This document shows positions 8,928 to 17,631 of a DNA stretch of 64,000 nt, in pieces; positions within the stretch are counted from its first letter, which is position 1, and every line of letters starts with the position of its first letter. The DNA is from Catellatospora paridis. Lineage in GTDB: Bacteria; Actinomycetota; Actinomycetes; Mycobacteriales; Micromonosporaceae. The position numbers were made by a program, and so were the translations under genes. The stretch lies in assembly GCF_009720365.1 (NCBI RefSeq), contig NZ_WBZD01000021.1, forward strand, positions 234,859-298,858, written 5' to 3'. The notes under the pieces were generated by a model. It saw nothing but the letters and a program-made list of their open reading frames with translations. It ran no database searches and was not told the origin of the DNA.

Positions 8928-8956
8928 AGCCTAGGAAGCACCGGCGAGGATCTCAA
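8928..8956 (-). promoter_or_regulatory. Possible promoter of the sulfatase-FGE unit
   Basis: Leftward TTGAGA (8956-8951), a 17-bp spacer and TAGGCT (8933-8928). It would leave a leader of about 240 nt before the sulfatase. The rest of 8684-9018 shows no gene; the stretch near 8940-9000 is noticeably AT-richer than its surroundings. Confidence 0.35.
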
Positions 8957-9018
8957 GAAACTCAATATTTCGTGATGCGAAAGTTTGTGAACAGCTCGGT
9001 GCCGGACTGCGGGAGCGG

Positions 9019-9813
9019 TCAGTCGTCCGGCGGGAGCAGGCCGTCCAGGAGCAGGCGCAGGCCGCCGTCGAGGGCTCGTCTGGCCTGGCGCACCGGGTCG
9101 TAGTCCATGTCGGAGGACGCGCCGCCCAGGGCCGTGGAGTGCGGGAAGCGTGACGCGAAGTCGGGGGCCAGCCGGGCGAGCAGCGCGGATCGTTCGGTCC
9201 ACCACTGCTGGTCGGAGGTGCCGGTGGCGGCCGCCGCGGCCCGGCCCTCGGCGGCGGTCTGCGCCGCGCCGCGTACGAGGTGGAACAGTGCGCTGACGCC
9301 GGGCCGCAGCGACTGCGGCGGCAGGTCGGCCCCGTGCAGGATGCCCAGTAGCGATTCGAGGACCGACTGCTCGTGCGGGCCGAGCACGGGGCGGGCGTAG
9401 GAGACCTGCAGCAGCCACGGGTGGCGCAGGTAGCGGTCCCAGAGGTCGTCGGCCCAGGCCAGCACGGCGGACCGCGGGGCGTCGCCGGTCGGGTAGGTCT
9501 GCGGCCAGCCCGCGTGGGCGTGGTCGTACATCAGGTCGACGAGTTCGCGCTTGCTCGGCACGTAGGTGTACAGCGCCATCGCCGAGGTGCCCAGCCGATC
9601 GCCGACGGCGCGCATGGACAGCCGGTCCATGCCGTCGGCGTCGGCGACGGCGATGGCGGCTTCGATGATCGCGTCGACGGTGAGGCCCTGTTTCGGTCCC
9701 GGGGCGGCGCGGCCGGTGCGTTGCCGGGGCGCGTCCTCGGTGGCGGGGGAGTGGGCCCGCCACAGCAGCGCCATGGTCCGGGCCGGGTCGCCCTGGCCGC
9801 CGTACAACGTCAT
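9019..9813 (-). CDS. TetR-family transcriptional regulator
   Basis: 264 residues from the ATG at 9813. The DNA-binding helices are near residues 45-90: LTVDAIIEAAIAVADADGMDRLS, then MRAVGDRLGTSAMALYTYVPSKRELVDLM, a textbook TetR recognition helix. The longer C-terminal ligand domain (LRHPWLLQVSYARPVLGP, LFHLVRGAAQTAAEG) fits the TetR_C group common in actinobacteria. An ~35-residue N-terminal extension rich in Gly, Pro and Arg precedes the helix-turn-helix. It is divergent from an alpha/beta hydrolase, with a long inverted repeat between them, so it most likely represses itself and that gene. Confidence 0.87.
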   Translation of the reverse strand: MTLYGGQGDPARTMALLWRAHSPATEDAPRQRTGRAAPGPKQGLTVDAIIEAAIAVADADGMDRLSMRAVGDRLGTSAMALYTYVPSKRELVDLMYDHAHAGWPQTYPTGDAPRSAVLAWADDLWDRYLRHPWLLQVSYARPVLGPHEQSVLESLLGILHGADLPPQSLRPGVSALFHLVRGAAQTAAEGRAAAAATGTSDQQWWTERSALLARLAPDFASRFPHSTALGGASSDMDYDPVRQARRALDGGLRLLLDGLLPPDD

Positions 9814-9820
9814 GTGACAA

Positions 9821-9874
9821 CTCCGTACGCCGTAAGCTAATGTCTGGTCGAGGATCGCTTTACAGCATACGGAG
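9821..9874. promoter_or_regulatory. TetR operator: long inverted repeat between divergent genes
   Basis: CTCCGTACGCCGTAAGC (9821-9837) faces GCTTTACAGCATACGGAG (9857-9874), which is its reverse complement with only a few differences. The left arm itself contains the 9-bp palindrome TACG-C-CGTA. The right arm ends against the start of the hydrolase gene and includes its GGAG ribosome site, so binding could block both transcription and translation start. Confidence 0.6.
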
Positions 9875-9880
9875 ATGATG

Positions 9881-10717
9881 ATGGGAAGCGCGACGCTGCA
9901 CGACGGCAGCACGATCGGGTTCGAGGTGCACGGTGACGGACCCGTCCTGCTCCTACCCGTCCCGGCCCCGGCAGAGGGCCCGAAAGCCGAGGCCATGCGC
10001 GCCTGGGGCGCCGACCCGGCACTCGGCCGGTCCCTGACCGACGGGCTGCGCGACCGGTTCCGGGTCGTCGCCTTCGACTACGAGGGGCACGTCATGGCAC
10101 ACCCCAAGCCCGACACCCTCACCCCCGCCAACGCCGCCCGCGACCTGCTCGCCGTCGCCGACGCCGCCGGCGCCGACCGGTTCGCCTACTACGGCTACTC
10201 CTGGCTCGGCCTGCTCGGCCAGCAGCTCGCCCTGCACACCGACCGGCTGTCCGCGCTGGTCATGGGCGGCTACCCGCCGGTCGGCGGCCCGTACGCGGCG
10301 ATGCTCGCGGTGACCACCGCCGCCCACGCGGCGTCCCTGGCGGCCGTGCAGAACCCGCCCGCACCCACCGAGACAGTGCCCGGCGACTGGTCGACCGTCT
10401 CCGTCACCACGACCGTCGACCAGACCCGGCAGTTCGTCACCCTGTACGAGGCACTGCACGACTTCGACGACCGCGCCGCCCAGCCGTCGCTGACCTGCCC
10501 GCGGCTGTGCGTCGTCGGCTCCGCCGACACCATCGAGTACGCCGAGCAGTGGGGCGGCGTCACCGTCGACATCGCCGGACCCGTGCTGCGCGAGCGGACC
10601 GGACTCGAGGCGCTCGGCTGGGACGTGGCCGTCCTCGACGGCCTGGACCACATGCAGGCCATGCAGGCCGCAGCCGTGCTGCCGGTGCTGCGTCCCTGGC
10701 TGGAGTCCCGGATCTGA
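9881..10717 (+). CDS. Alpha/beta-fold hydrolase
   Basis: 278 residues. Three ATG codons occur in a row; the third (9881) is chosen for its spacing from GGAG at 9871. The fold is clear: strand GDGPVLLLPVPAPA, FRVVAFDYEGHV, and the nucleophile elbow YYGYSWLGLLGQ, with Ser as nucleophile in GYSWL. RLCVVGSADTIEYAEQ marks the acid region and VLDGLDHMQAM carries the catalytic His. The substrate is unknown. It is divergent from, and probably controlled by, the TetR regulator. Confidence 0.8.
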   Translation: MGSATLHDGSTIGFEVHGDGPVLLLPVPAPAEGPKAEAMRAWGADPALGRSLTDGLRDRFRVVAFDYEGHVMAHPKPDTLTPANAARDLLAVADAAGADRFAYYGYSWLGLLGQQLALHTDRLSALVMGGYPPVGGPYAAMLAVTTAAHAASLAAVQNPPAPTETVPGDWSTVSVTTTVDQTRQFVTLYEALHDFDDRAAQPSLTCPRLCVVGSADTIEYAEQWGGVTVDIAGPVLRERTGLEALGWDVAVLDGLDHMQAMQAAAVLPVLRPWLESRI

Positions 10718-10739
10718 GGCCGGGCGCCACCGCGGCCGA

Positions 10740-11330
10740 TCAGCTCGCCTTCGCCCGCCGCGGCCGCCCCGCGAGCAGGCACAGCGCCGCCGTGGCCAGG
10801 TACAGCACGATGACCGCGAGCCAGCTCTGCCGGTGCTCGGTGAGCTGGCTGGGCAGCATCGGATGCGCCAGCCCGTCCGGATCCTCGACCACGGTCACGG
10901 ATTCGCCGATGCGGTAGGCGTTCTCGTCGACGGTGAGCTCGCCGCCGACGGCGCGGCCGGAGTGGGCGGCCATCGCGTAGTGGTAGCGGTCGGCCGACCC
11001 GCTGCTCTCCCGCACGGACATGACCTGCGCCTCCACCTGCCCACCGCGCAGCTGCAGCAGGCTCGGCCCGGTCTCGCGCAGCACGATCACCACGAACAGG
11101 AAACCCAGCACCGCCGCCACCGCGGTCCACACCGGACGGAACCCGGACAGCGCGAACCAGCCCGCGGCCAGGCCTGCGGCGAGGATCAGCCCGACCGCCA
11201 GCCCGCGATGCTCGGCAGGCAGCAGCGCGGAGCCCGCGAGCCCCGCCGCCAGCGCGGCCACGGTGATGACGAGGAACAGCCGTAGCCCGCGGAACTGCCG
11301 GGGGTGCAGCGCACGGAAGGGGATTCGCAT
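10740..11330 (-). CDS. Membrane protein of unknown function
   Basis: 196 residues. Hydrophobic helices lie at ~16-38, ~44-63 and ~66-84, followed by a soluble loop of ~80 residues (EAQVMSVRESSGSADRYHYA ... YRIGESVTVVEDP) and a final helix at ~168-187. The loop looks like a small beta domain similar to those in DUF3592-type membrane proteins, but I would not assign the family. Convergent with the hydrolase gene; no terminator-like hairpin is evident between them. Confidence 0.65.
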   Translation of the reverse strand: MRIPFRALHPRQFRGLRLFLVITVAALAAGLAGSALLPAEHRGLAVGLILAAGLAAGWFALSGFRPVWTAVAAVLGFLFVVIVLRETGPSLLQLRGGQVEAQVMSVRESSGSADRYHYAMAAHSGRAVGGELTVDENAYRIGESVTVVEDPDGLAHPMLPSQLTEHRQSWLAVIVLYLATAALCLLAGRPRRAKAS

Positions 11331-11392
11331 GGCGTGAGAGTAAGGCCCGCGCAGGCGGCCCGTCGGTTGCCCCGGGAACGTACGATCCGCGC

Positions 11393-12892
11393 ATGCAGCG
11401 GTCGCAGATCGACGGCGTACGGGTGCTCTGGCAGGAAATGCCCGGTGACTTCACCGCCACCCTGGCGTTCGCGGTGGGCGCCCGCGACGAAGACGTCGAC
11501 CAGCTCGGCATCACCCACCTGGCCGTCCGGCACCTGCTGCTGAGCCTGCTCGCGGAGCCCGACGAGACGACGGGCCTGCTCGAGACCTCGTTCACCCTCT
11601 CCGGAGACCCGGAACAGGTCGCCGAGGACCTGAGCGACCTCGCCGCGCTCATCGCCAACCCGGACCTGAGCGGGCTCGCGCTGACCGCGCAGCAGCTCGA
11701 CCCCGCCGACCGGGCGAGCGAGCTGGACCTCGACATCGACGACGCGGTACGCGACCCGTGGGGGTCGCTGCTGGCACACCGCCTCGGCCCGACCGGACCC
11801 GGCCTGCTGCGCTGGCCCGCCGTCGACCTGCACCGGCTGACAGCCGACGAGGTCCGCGCCCACCTGGCCCGCTGGTTCACCGCCGGCAACGCCGTGCTCA
11901 CCTGCACCGGCCCGCCCCCGGCCGGTCTGCGGCTGCCGCTGCCGGCCGGGCCGCGCGCCGCCCACGCGACCTCCCCGGTGCGCGGCGGCTCCTCAGGACC
12001 GGCCTGGTATGCCGACGAGGTCGTCGCACCCGCCATCGCCGTCGGGGCCACCGCCGGTCCCCAGGCGTTCCTGCTGCTGCGGCTGCTCGGCACCCGGGTC
12101 GACGCGGCGCTGGACGGCGCCGCAGTGAAAGCCTGGTCCACGGAATGGTCCACCCCGGTCGGCGACGGGCGCCTGGAACTGGGCCTGAGCCTGCACCTGC
12201 GCGGCAAGGCCAGGCAGCGCGACAGCGCGCTCGCGGCCCGGATCCTGTGGCAGGAGCTGCGGCGGCTGGCCGCCGAGGATCCGGTGCCCGCCGAGCTGGA
12301 CGCCATCGTCACCCGATACCACCGGTCCCCGGCTGAGGATCCGCAGCTGCGCGGGCAGCTGGAGCGCCTGGGCCTGCTCGACGCGGCCGAGCAGGCGCAC
12401 GCGCAGGCTCCGCTGGCCGACGCCGGGCACCGCGAGCTGCTCGACGTGTCCGACGAGTTCGGCGAGGCCCAGGTGGCAGCCGCGGCCCGGCTGGGTCCGG
12501 CGGACGTGCGGGCCGCCGCCGCCTCGTGGCTGCCGTCAGCGCTGCTGGTGGTCCCCAACGGCGTGGACGCGGCGCTCGACGGCATCGCCCGGACCGGCTG
12601 CCCGACCGGCTCGTACGCCCCGCAGGGCGAGCTGCTGCGCCCGTCACTGGCCCGGCGGCTGCGCGGGGCGAAGGACGGGCTCGTGCTGGGCGACGACGCC
12701 TGCCACCTCGTCGCGGCCGACGGCACGGTGCACACCTTCCCGATGCGCGACGCCATGCTGGTCCAGCGGCGCGGTGAGACCCTGCTCGGCGACGTCCGCC
12801 ACGGCTGCCTGGCCGACGTCAGCGGATTCACCGGGGTCGACAAGCTCGTCACCCGGGTGCCGCCGCGCCGCCACCGGATCGCGCACGACTGA
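11393..12892 (+). CDS. M16 (insulinase)-like protein lacking the zinc motif
   Basis: 499 residues. The N-terminal part follows the layout of M16 peptidase domains: a strand GVRVLWQEMPGDFTATLAFAVGARDEDVDQLGITHLAVRHLLL, where active enzymes have a G(L/I)xHxxEH helix. Here that helix reads GITHLAVRHLL, so the catalytic Glu and the HxxEH spacing are missing. A later strand-helix segment (TADEVRAHLARWFTAGNAVLTCTGPPP) matches the M16 substrate-domain pattern. A catalytically inactive M16-type protein is the best reading. It has no signal peptide, so it is probably cytoplasmic. The last ~90 residues, containing short repeated strands, are unassigned. Confidence 0.6.
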   Translation: MQRSQIDGVRVLWQEMPGDFTATLAFAVGARDEDVDQLGITHLAVRHLLLSLLAEPDETTGLLETSFTLSGDPEQVAEDLSDLAALIANPDLSGLALTAQQLDPADRASELDLDIDDAVRDPWGSLLAHRLGPTGPGLLRWPAVDLHRLTADEVRAHLARWFTAGNAVLTCTGPPPAGLRLPLPAGPRAAHATSPVRGGSSGPAWYADEVVAPAIAVGATAGPQAFLLLRLLGTRVDAALDGAAVKAWSTEWSTPVGDGRLELGLSLHLRGKARQRDSALAARILWQELRRLAAEDPVPAELDAIVTRYHRSPAEDPQLRGQLERLGLLDAAEQAHAQAPLADAGHRELLDVSDEFGEAQVAAAARLGPADVRAAAASWLPSALLVVPNGVDAALDGIARTGCPTGSYAPQGELLRPSLARRLRGAKDGLVLGDDACHLVAADGTVHTFPMRDAMLVQRRGETLLGDVRHGCLADVSGFTGVDKLVTRVPPRRHRIAHD

Positions 12893-12941
12893 GCGAAACC
12901 GCAGGTCAGGCCGTCGAGGATTTGACACCGCTCGTACGATC

Positions 12942-13376
12942 ATGCCCGTGACCTCGAAATACTTCACTCGACTGCACCGTGCCTCGCTGACGGTCGCTGC
13001 TCTGAGCGCCGCGCTGGCGGTCTGGAGCTGGCTGCCCGCGAACAGCGGTGACGAGACGATCGGCCTCGTGTCGTTCTGGTTCGTCGTGGTGATCATCCTG
13101 CCGGGCATGATCGTGTCGATGCGCCGGCAGTCGAACCGGAACAGCCCGCTGGCCATGGGGCGCCACGTGCGGTGGTTCCTGAGCGGCGCCCCGCGCTGGA
13201 CGGTGGCGCTGTGGGCGCTGACGCTGGCAGGCACGCTGCTCACCATGCTGACGGGCCTCCTACCCGGCAATCCCGGCCCGGCCGGCCTCGCCCGCATGTT
13301 CGCCATGATGGCCTTCTACTTCGCCGTGACCGGCGTGCTCATCTACCGCAAGCTGGCCCAGGAACAGCACGTCTGA
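12942..13376 (+). CDS. Small membrane protein of unknown function
   Basis: 144 residues from the ATG at 12942; a GTG two codons later is an alternative. Four predicted membrane helices: ~13-32, ~40-60, ~80-102 and ~115-135. The loop SMRRQSNRNSPLAMGRHVRWF is basic and probably cytoplasmic. No family is recognised. It lies 49 bp after the M16-like gene in the same direction, with no strong ribosome binding site. Confidence 0.6.
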   Translation: MPVTSKYFTRLHRASLTVAALSAALAVWSWLPANSGDETIGLVSFWFVVVIILPGMIVSMRRQSNRNSPLAMGRHVRWFLSGAPRWTVALWALTLAGTLLTMLTGLLPGNPGPAGLARMFAMMAFYFAVTGVLIYRKLAQEQHV

Positions 13377-13523
13377 GGCAGCCGTGGCGAAGTTGTGCCA
13401 GGCCCGTGTCGGCCCGCGAGTGGTGATTCGGTCCTTATCGGCCGGTGTTGGATTTCACGTGCGCAGTATTCATCCGCGGGTCATCGGGGTGGGTTTACCT
13501 CTTCGTGACCGGCCAGTAGGGTC

Positions 13524-13546
13524 ATCCTCCTAAACCCCAGGAGGAT
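13524..13546 (+). promoter_or_regulatory. Hairpin that buries the ribosome binding site of the nuclease gene
   Basis: ATCCTCCT (13524-13531) and AGGAGGAT (13539-13546) are perfect complements around a 7-nt loop, and the right arm is the Shine-Dalgarno sequence 5 nt before the ATG at 13551. A TAGGGT just upstream (13517-13522) could be a -10 element; if so, transcripts would start inside the left arm and the hairpin would not form. Confidence 0.45.
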
Positions 13547-13550
13547 ATCG

Positions 13551-16500
13551 ATGCGTCGCACTTTGCGCGCCGCTGTTGTGCTTGCCGTGCTGGCCGGATT
13601 CACCGCGGCGTCACCCGCCGCCCTGGCCGCGCCGACCGACCTGCTCATCTCCGAGTACGTCGAGGGCAGCTCCAACAACAAGGCATTGGAGTTCTACAAC
13701 GGCACCGGCTCGGCCGTGGACCTGGCCGCCGGGCAATATGTCGTGCAGTTCTACTTCAACGGCGCGACGACCGCCGGTGGCACCATCGCGCTGACCGGCA
13801 CGGTCGCCGACGGTGACGTGTTCGTGCTCGCCCACGCCAGCGCCAACGCCGCGATCCTGGCCCAAGCCGACCAGACCAGCGCCGCCAGCTTCTACAACGG
13901 CGACGACGCGATCGTGCTGCGCAAGGGCGGCGCGGCCGGGACGATCGTGGACTCGCTCGGACAGGTCGGCACCGACCCCGGCACCGAGTGGGGCACCGGC
14001 CTGAACAGCACCGCCGACAACACGATCCGCCGCGACGCGGCCGTGCAGCTCGGCGACACCGAGACCGGCGACGCGTTCGACCCGGCGACCGGCTGGGTCG
14101 GCTACGCCGTCGACACCGTCGACGGCCTCGGCGCACACAGCTCCGGCGGCGGCCCCGTCGACGCGCCCGCGACCCTGACCTGCGGCGGCGCGCTCACCGT
14201 GGCCCAGGGCGAGGCGGGCGTCCGCGCGGTCACCGCGACCGACGCCGACGACACGATCGTCGACCTCGCCATCACGAACATCGCCCCGGCCCCGGCCGCG
14301 GGCACGATCACCCGCACCGCGTTCACCCCGGCCACCGCCGCGGGCGGCACCGCGACCGCGACGATCACCGCCGACGCGGGCCTGCCGCCCGGCTCGTACG
14401 CCGTCACGATGACCGCGACCGACCTCGACGGCACCACCTCGACGTGCGGGTTCACCGTCACCGTCAACCGGGTGCTGACCGTCGGCGAGGTGCAGGGCCC
14501 GACCACCGACGCCGAGAACGGCGTGACCGACCGCTCGCCGCTCGCCCCGGCCACCGGCACGGGCACCAGCAGCACGCTGTACGACGTCCGCGGCGTGATC
14601 ACCCAGCGGACCCTGGCCCGCACCGCGGCCGGCGCCGCGCAGTACGGCTTCTACCTGCAGTCGCGCACCGGCGCCACCGACGGCGACCCGACCAGCTCCG
14701 ACGGCATCTTCGTGTTCATGGGCGGCTTCTCCTCGCTGATCGGCGGCTACGTGCCGACCGTCGGCGACGAGGTAGTGCTGCGGGCCCGGGTCTCGGAGTA
14801 CTTCTTCATGACCCAACTGTCCTCGGCGTCGCTGGTCCGCATGATCGAGTCCGGGGTCACCGACACCGGGGTCACCAACGCCGTGCCGCCGCAGGACCTC
14901 GCCGCGGCGAACCGGTTCTGGGAGCGCCACGAGGGCGAGCAGCTGCGGGTCCGCGCGGGCAGTGTCGCGGCCAGCGGCCGTGACGTGTTCGCCTCGACCG
15001 CCGACTCCGAGGTGTACGTCCTCGACGTCGACGACGCGCTGCTGGACCGCACCGACCCGCTGACCCGGCGGGTGTACCGCGACGCGCACCCGATGGACAA
15101 CGACACCGCGCACGTCTTCGACGACGGCAACGGCACCCGGATCATGCTGGGCACCACCGGTGTGAAGTGGACCGCGCAGGACAGCGCGGCGATGCTGCCG
15201 CCGGCGCACACGTTCGACGTGCTGACCGCGGACGCGGTCGGCGGTCTGAACTTCTCGTTCGACAAGTACGGCATCCAGGTCGCCTCCGCCGCGTTCGGCG
15301 CGGGCGCGGACCCGTCGGCCAACAGCGCCCCGGCTCCGATCAACCGCGACCGTGAGCTGGCCGTGGCGACGTACAACGTGGAGAACCTGTACGACTTCCG
15401 CGACGACCCGTTCGACGGCTGCGACTACCTGGGCAACTCCGGCTGCCCGGGCGTCTCGCCGCCGTTCGACTACGTGCCGCTGAATGAGGCCGACTACCAG
15501 GCGCACCTGGGCGCGCTGGCCTCGCAGATCGCGAACGACCTGCACGGCCCCGACCTGCTGCTCGTGCAGGAGGCCGAGGACCAGGACATCTGCTCCGTCA
15601 CCGGCGGCGCGCTGGTCTGCGGCGAGGTCAACAACGCCGACGGCAAGCCGGACACGCTGCAGGAACTGGCGATCGCGGTCGCGGCCGCGGGCGGTCCGGC
15701 CTACGACGCGGCGTACGACCGGGACGGCTCGGACGTGCGCGGCATCGTCGCCGGGTTCCTGTACCGCACGGACCGGCTCACCCTGGCCGCTCCGTCGGCG
15801 GTGCTGACGGCGACGCCGGGGGTCGAGTTCCGGTCGGCGGCACTGGGCTACAACGCCGACGTGCAGAACCCGAAGTCGCTCAACGCGGTGCTGCCTTCGG
15901 ACGTGGACACGTCCACCGGCGTGGACGGGTCGAACGTGTTCACCCGTGCCCCGCAGGTGGCCCGGTTCACCGTCGCGGCGCAGCCCGGCAGCACCGACAC
16001 CTACGAGCTGTGGGCGGTCTCCAACCACTACTCGTCGACGCCGCAGGCGCGGGTCGGTCAGCGCACCGAGCAGGCCCGTTACGGCGCGGCGATCGTCGCC
16101 GCGATCGAGTCGGCGTCCCCGCACGCCCGCGTGGTGTACGGCGGCGACCTGAACGTGTTCCCGCGTCCGGACGACCCGATCGCCATGTCCGACAGCGACA
16201 CCCCGTCCGACCAGCTCAAGCCGCTGTACGACCTGGGCCTGCACAACCTGTGGTCTGATCTGGCCGCGCAGGTTCCCGGCAGCGCCTACTCGTACGTCTT
16301 CCAGGGCCAGGCGCAGACGCTGGACCACCTGTTCGTCAACGACGAGCTCTACGGTGACCTGGTGAAGATCCGGGCGGCGCACATCAACGCCGACTGGGCC
16401 GCCGACCACGACGGTGACGGCGCCCGCGGCGCCAGCGACCACGACCCGCAGGTGGCCGTGTTCCGTACCCGTGCCTCGCTGCGGGTCTCGGACGCGACGG

Positions 16501-16790
16501 CCGTCGAGGGGCAGCCGCTGCCGTTCACGGTGACGCTGTCGCGGCCGCTGTCCCAGGATCTGAGCGTGTGCGGAGCAACCGTGCCGGACACTGCCAGAAT
16601 CCTGCTGGACTTCACGCCGTACCTGGGTTGCCGGACCATCCCGGCGGGTCAGGTGTCGGTCGCGTTCCCGGTGGAGACCCGCAAGGACAAGGTGACCGAG
16701 CCCGCTGAGAAGCTGTGGCTCGGCGTCGTGGCCGACCCGCGGGCCGTGGACCTGGCCGACATCGTCGGCCAGGGCACCATCACGAACTAG
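13551..16790 (+). CDS. Secreted ExeM/NucH-type extracellular endonuclease
   Basis: 1079 residues; a Sec signal at 1-27 (cleavage near ALAAP). Domains in order: lamin-tail domain ~28-190 (TDLLISEYVEGSSNNKALEF); a short beta domain ~205-305; an OB-like region ~310-560; an endonuclease/exonuclease/phosphatase domain ~600-965 with ATYNVENLYDF, DLLLVQEAED, VVYGGDLNVFPRPDDP and GASDHDPQVAVF as catalytic strands; and a Calx-beta-like C-terminus from ~975 (ASLRVSDATAVEGQPLPFTV). This order matches secreted nucleases that degrade extracellular DNA. Its ribosome site AGGAGGA is very strong but lies in a hairpin. Monocistronic, with a terminator after it. Confidence 0.9.
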   Translation: MRRTLRAAVVLAVLAGFTAASPAALAAPTDLLISEYVEGSSNNKALEFYNGTGSAVDLAAGQYVVQFYFNGATTAGGTIALTGTVADGDVFVLAHASANAAILAQADQTSAASFYNGDDAIVLRKGGAAGTIVDSLGQVGTDPGTEWGTGLNSTADNTIRRDAAVQLGDTETGDAFDPATGWVGYAVDTVDGLGAHSSGGGPVDAPATLTCGGALTVAQGEAGVRAVTATDADDTIVDLAITNIAPAPAAGTITRTAFTPATAAGGTATATITADAGLPPGSYAVTMTATDLDGTTSTCGFTVTVNRVLTVGEVQGPTTDAENGVTDRSPLAPATGTGTSSTLYDVRGVITQRTLARTAAGAAQYGFYLQSRTGATDGDPTSSDGIFVFMGGFSSLIGGYVPTVGDEVVLRARVSEYFFMTQLSSASLVRMIESGVTDTGVTNAVPPQDLAAANRFWERHEGEQLRVRAGSVAASGRDVFASTADSEVYVLDVDDALLDRTDPLTRRVYRDAHPMDNDTAHVFDDGNGTRIMLGTTGVKWTAQDSAAMLPPAHTFDVLTADAVGGLNFSFDKYGIQVASAAFGAGADPSANSAPAPINRDRELAVATYNVENLYDFRDDPFDGCDYLGNSGCPGVSPPFDYVPLNEADYQAHLGALASQIANDLHGPDLLLVQEAEDQDICSVTGGALVCGEVNNADGKPDTLQELAIAVAAAGGPAYDAAYDRDGSDVRGIVAGFLYRTDRLTLAAPSAVLTATPGVEFRSAALGYNADVQNPKSLNAVLPSDVDTSTGVDGSNVFTRAPQVARFTVAAQPGSTDTYELWAVSNHYSSTPQARVGQRTEQARYGAAIVAAIESASPHARVVYGGDLNVFPRPDDPIAMSDSDTPSDQLKPLYDLGLHNLWSDLAAQVPGSAYSYVFQGQAQTLDHLFVNDELYGDLVKIRAAHINADWAADHDGDGARGASDHDPQVAVFRTRASLRVSDATAVEGQPLPFTVTLSRPLSQDLSVCGATVPDTARILLDFTPYLGCRTIPAGQVSVAFPVETRKDKVTEPAEKLWLGVVADPRAVDLADIVGQGTITN

Positions 16791-16799
16791 CGGTGGGGC

Positions 16800-16838
16800 A
16801 CGTGGGGCCGGGTGCGCGAGAGCGCCCCGGCCCCACGT
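16800..16838. terminator. Hairpin terminator after the nuclease gene
   Basis: 13-bp arms ACGTGGGGCCGGG (16800-16812) and CCCGGCCCCACGT (16826-16838) lie between the convergent nuclease and Clp-N/HTH genes. Confidence 0.7.
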
Positions 16839-16935
16839 CGTATCTACCCGGGCCACAGACCGGGGTGAACGGTGCCCGGCCCGGTGTGTGGCGCGCCGGA
16901 CATCGCCGGTGGTTCGCAGCGGTGCCCTGCGGCGG

Positions 16936-17631
16936 TCAGCGGAGTCCGGCGAGCGCGGACTCGGCGTTCTCCCTGGTCACGCCGCAGCGGGTGAGCAGGT
17001 CGACGGTGTCGCCTTCAGCCAGGTCGAGGATGCCGAGCAGCAGGTGTTCGGTGCCGATGTGCTCGTCGCCGAGGCGAAGGGCCTCGCGGTGGGTGAGTTC
17101 GAGGGCCTTCTTGCCCTGGGGGGCGAACGGCACGGGGGCGGTGCCGGGGGTGCCGGTGGCGGGGAAGCGCTCGGTGAGCGCGGCGCGTACCGCCTCGACG
17201 GTGCCCGTGGCCGCGACGGCGCGGGTGCCAGGGCTGGCGGGGTTGCGCAGCATGGCCGATACGAGGTGCTGCGGGCCGATGTGTTCGTGTCCGGCGGCGA
17301 TGGCCTCCTGCTGGGCGAGCACCAGGACCTGGCGGGCTGCGTCGTCGTAGCGGGCGAAGGTGCGCAGGTCGGACTCGGAGGCGTCGGACTCCTTGGGCAC
17401 GAAGCGTTTCTGCACGGCCTGCTTGGAGACACCCATGCTCTGGCCGATGTCGGTCCAGGACGCGCCGGAGTGGCGGGCCCGGTCGACGAAGTGCCCGATG
17501 AGGTGGTCGGCGAGTTCGCCGAGGTGCTGGCCCAGTACGACGGCGTCGCTGAGCTGCTGCAGCGTGTCGCCGTCGGGGTGGCGCTTCTTGATGACGTCGA
17601 TGAGGTCGTCGAGTCGAGGTGTCTCAGCCAT
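16936..17631 (-). CDS. HTH protein with two Clp N-terminal repeats
   Basis: 231 residues. Residues ~1-85 hold a helix-turn-helix (SGASWTDIGQSMGVSKQAVQKRF). Residues ~90-231 contain two Clp-N repeats like those at the N-terminus of ClpA/ClpC: FARYDDAARQVLVLAQQEA with EHIGPQHLVSAMLRN, and KALELTHREALRLGDEHIG with TEHLLLGILDLAEGDTVDLL. There is no AAA+ ATPase part, so it cannot unfold proteins. It may sense protein stress or present itself to ClpC/ClpP while acting as a regulator; this is inference. Its ATG sits inside a perfect 29-bp palindrome and no ribosome site is visible, suggesting a leaderless, self-repressed gene. Confidence 0.82.
   Translation of the reverse strand: MAETPRLDDLIDVIKKRHPDGDTLQQLSDAVVLGQHLGELADHLIGHFVDRARHSGASWTDIGQSMGVSKQAVQKRFVPKESDASESDLRTFARYDDAARQVLVLAQQEAIAAGHEHIGPQHLVSAMLRNPASPGTRAVAATGTVEAVRAALTERFPATGTPGTAPVPFAPQGKKALELTHREALRLGDEHIGTEHLLLGILDLAEGDTVDLLTRCGVTRENAESALAGLR

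Noticed and set aside
13611..16856. 1081-codon open frame antisense to the nuclease gene
   Set aside because: It mirrors the nuclease frame in high-GC DNA; its protein is low-complexity Val/Arg/Gly without domains, and it has no ribosome site.
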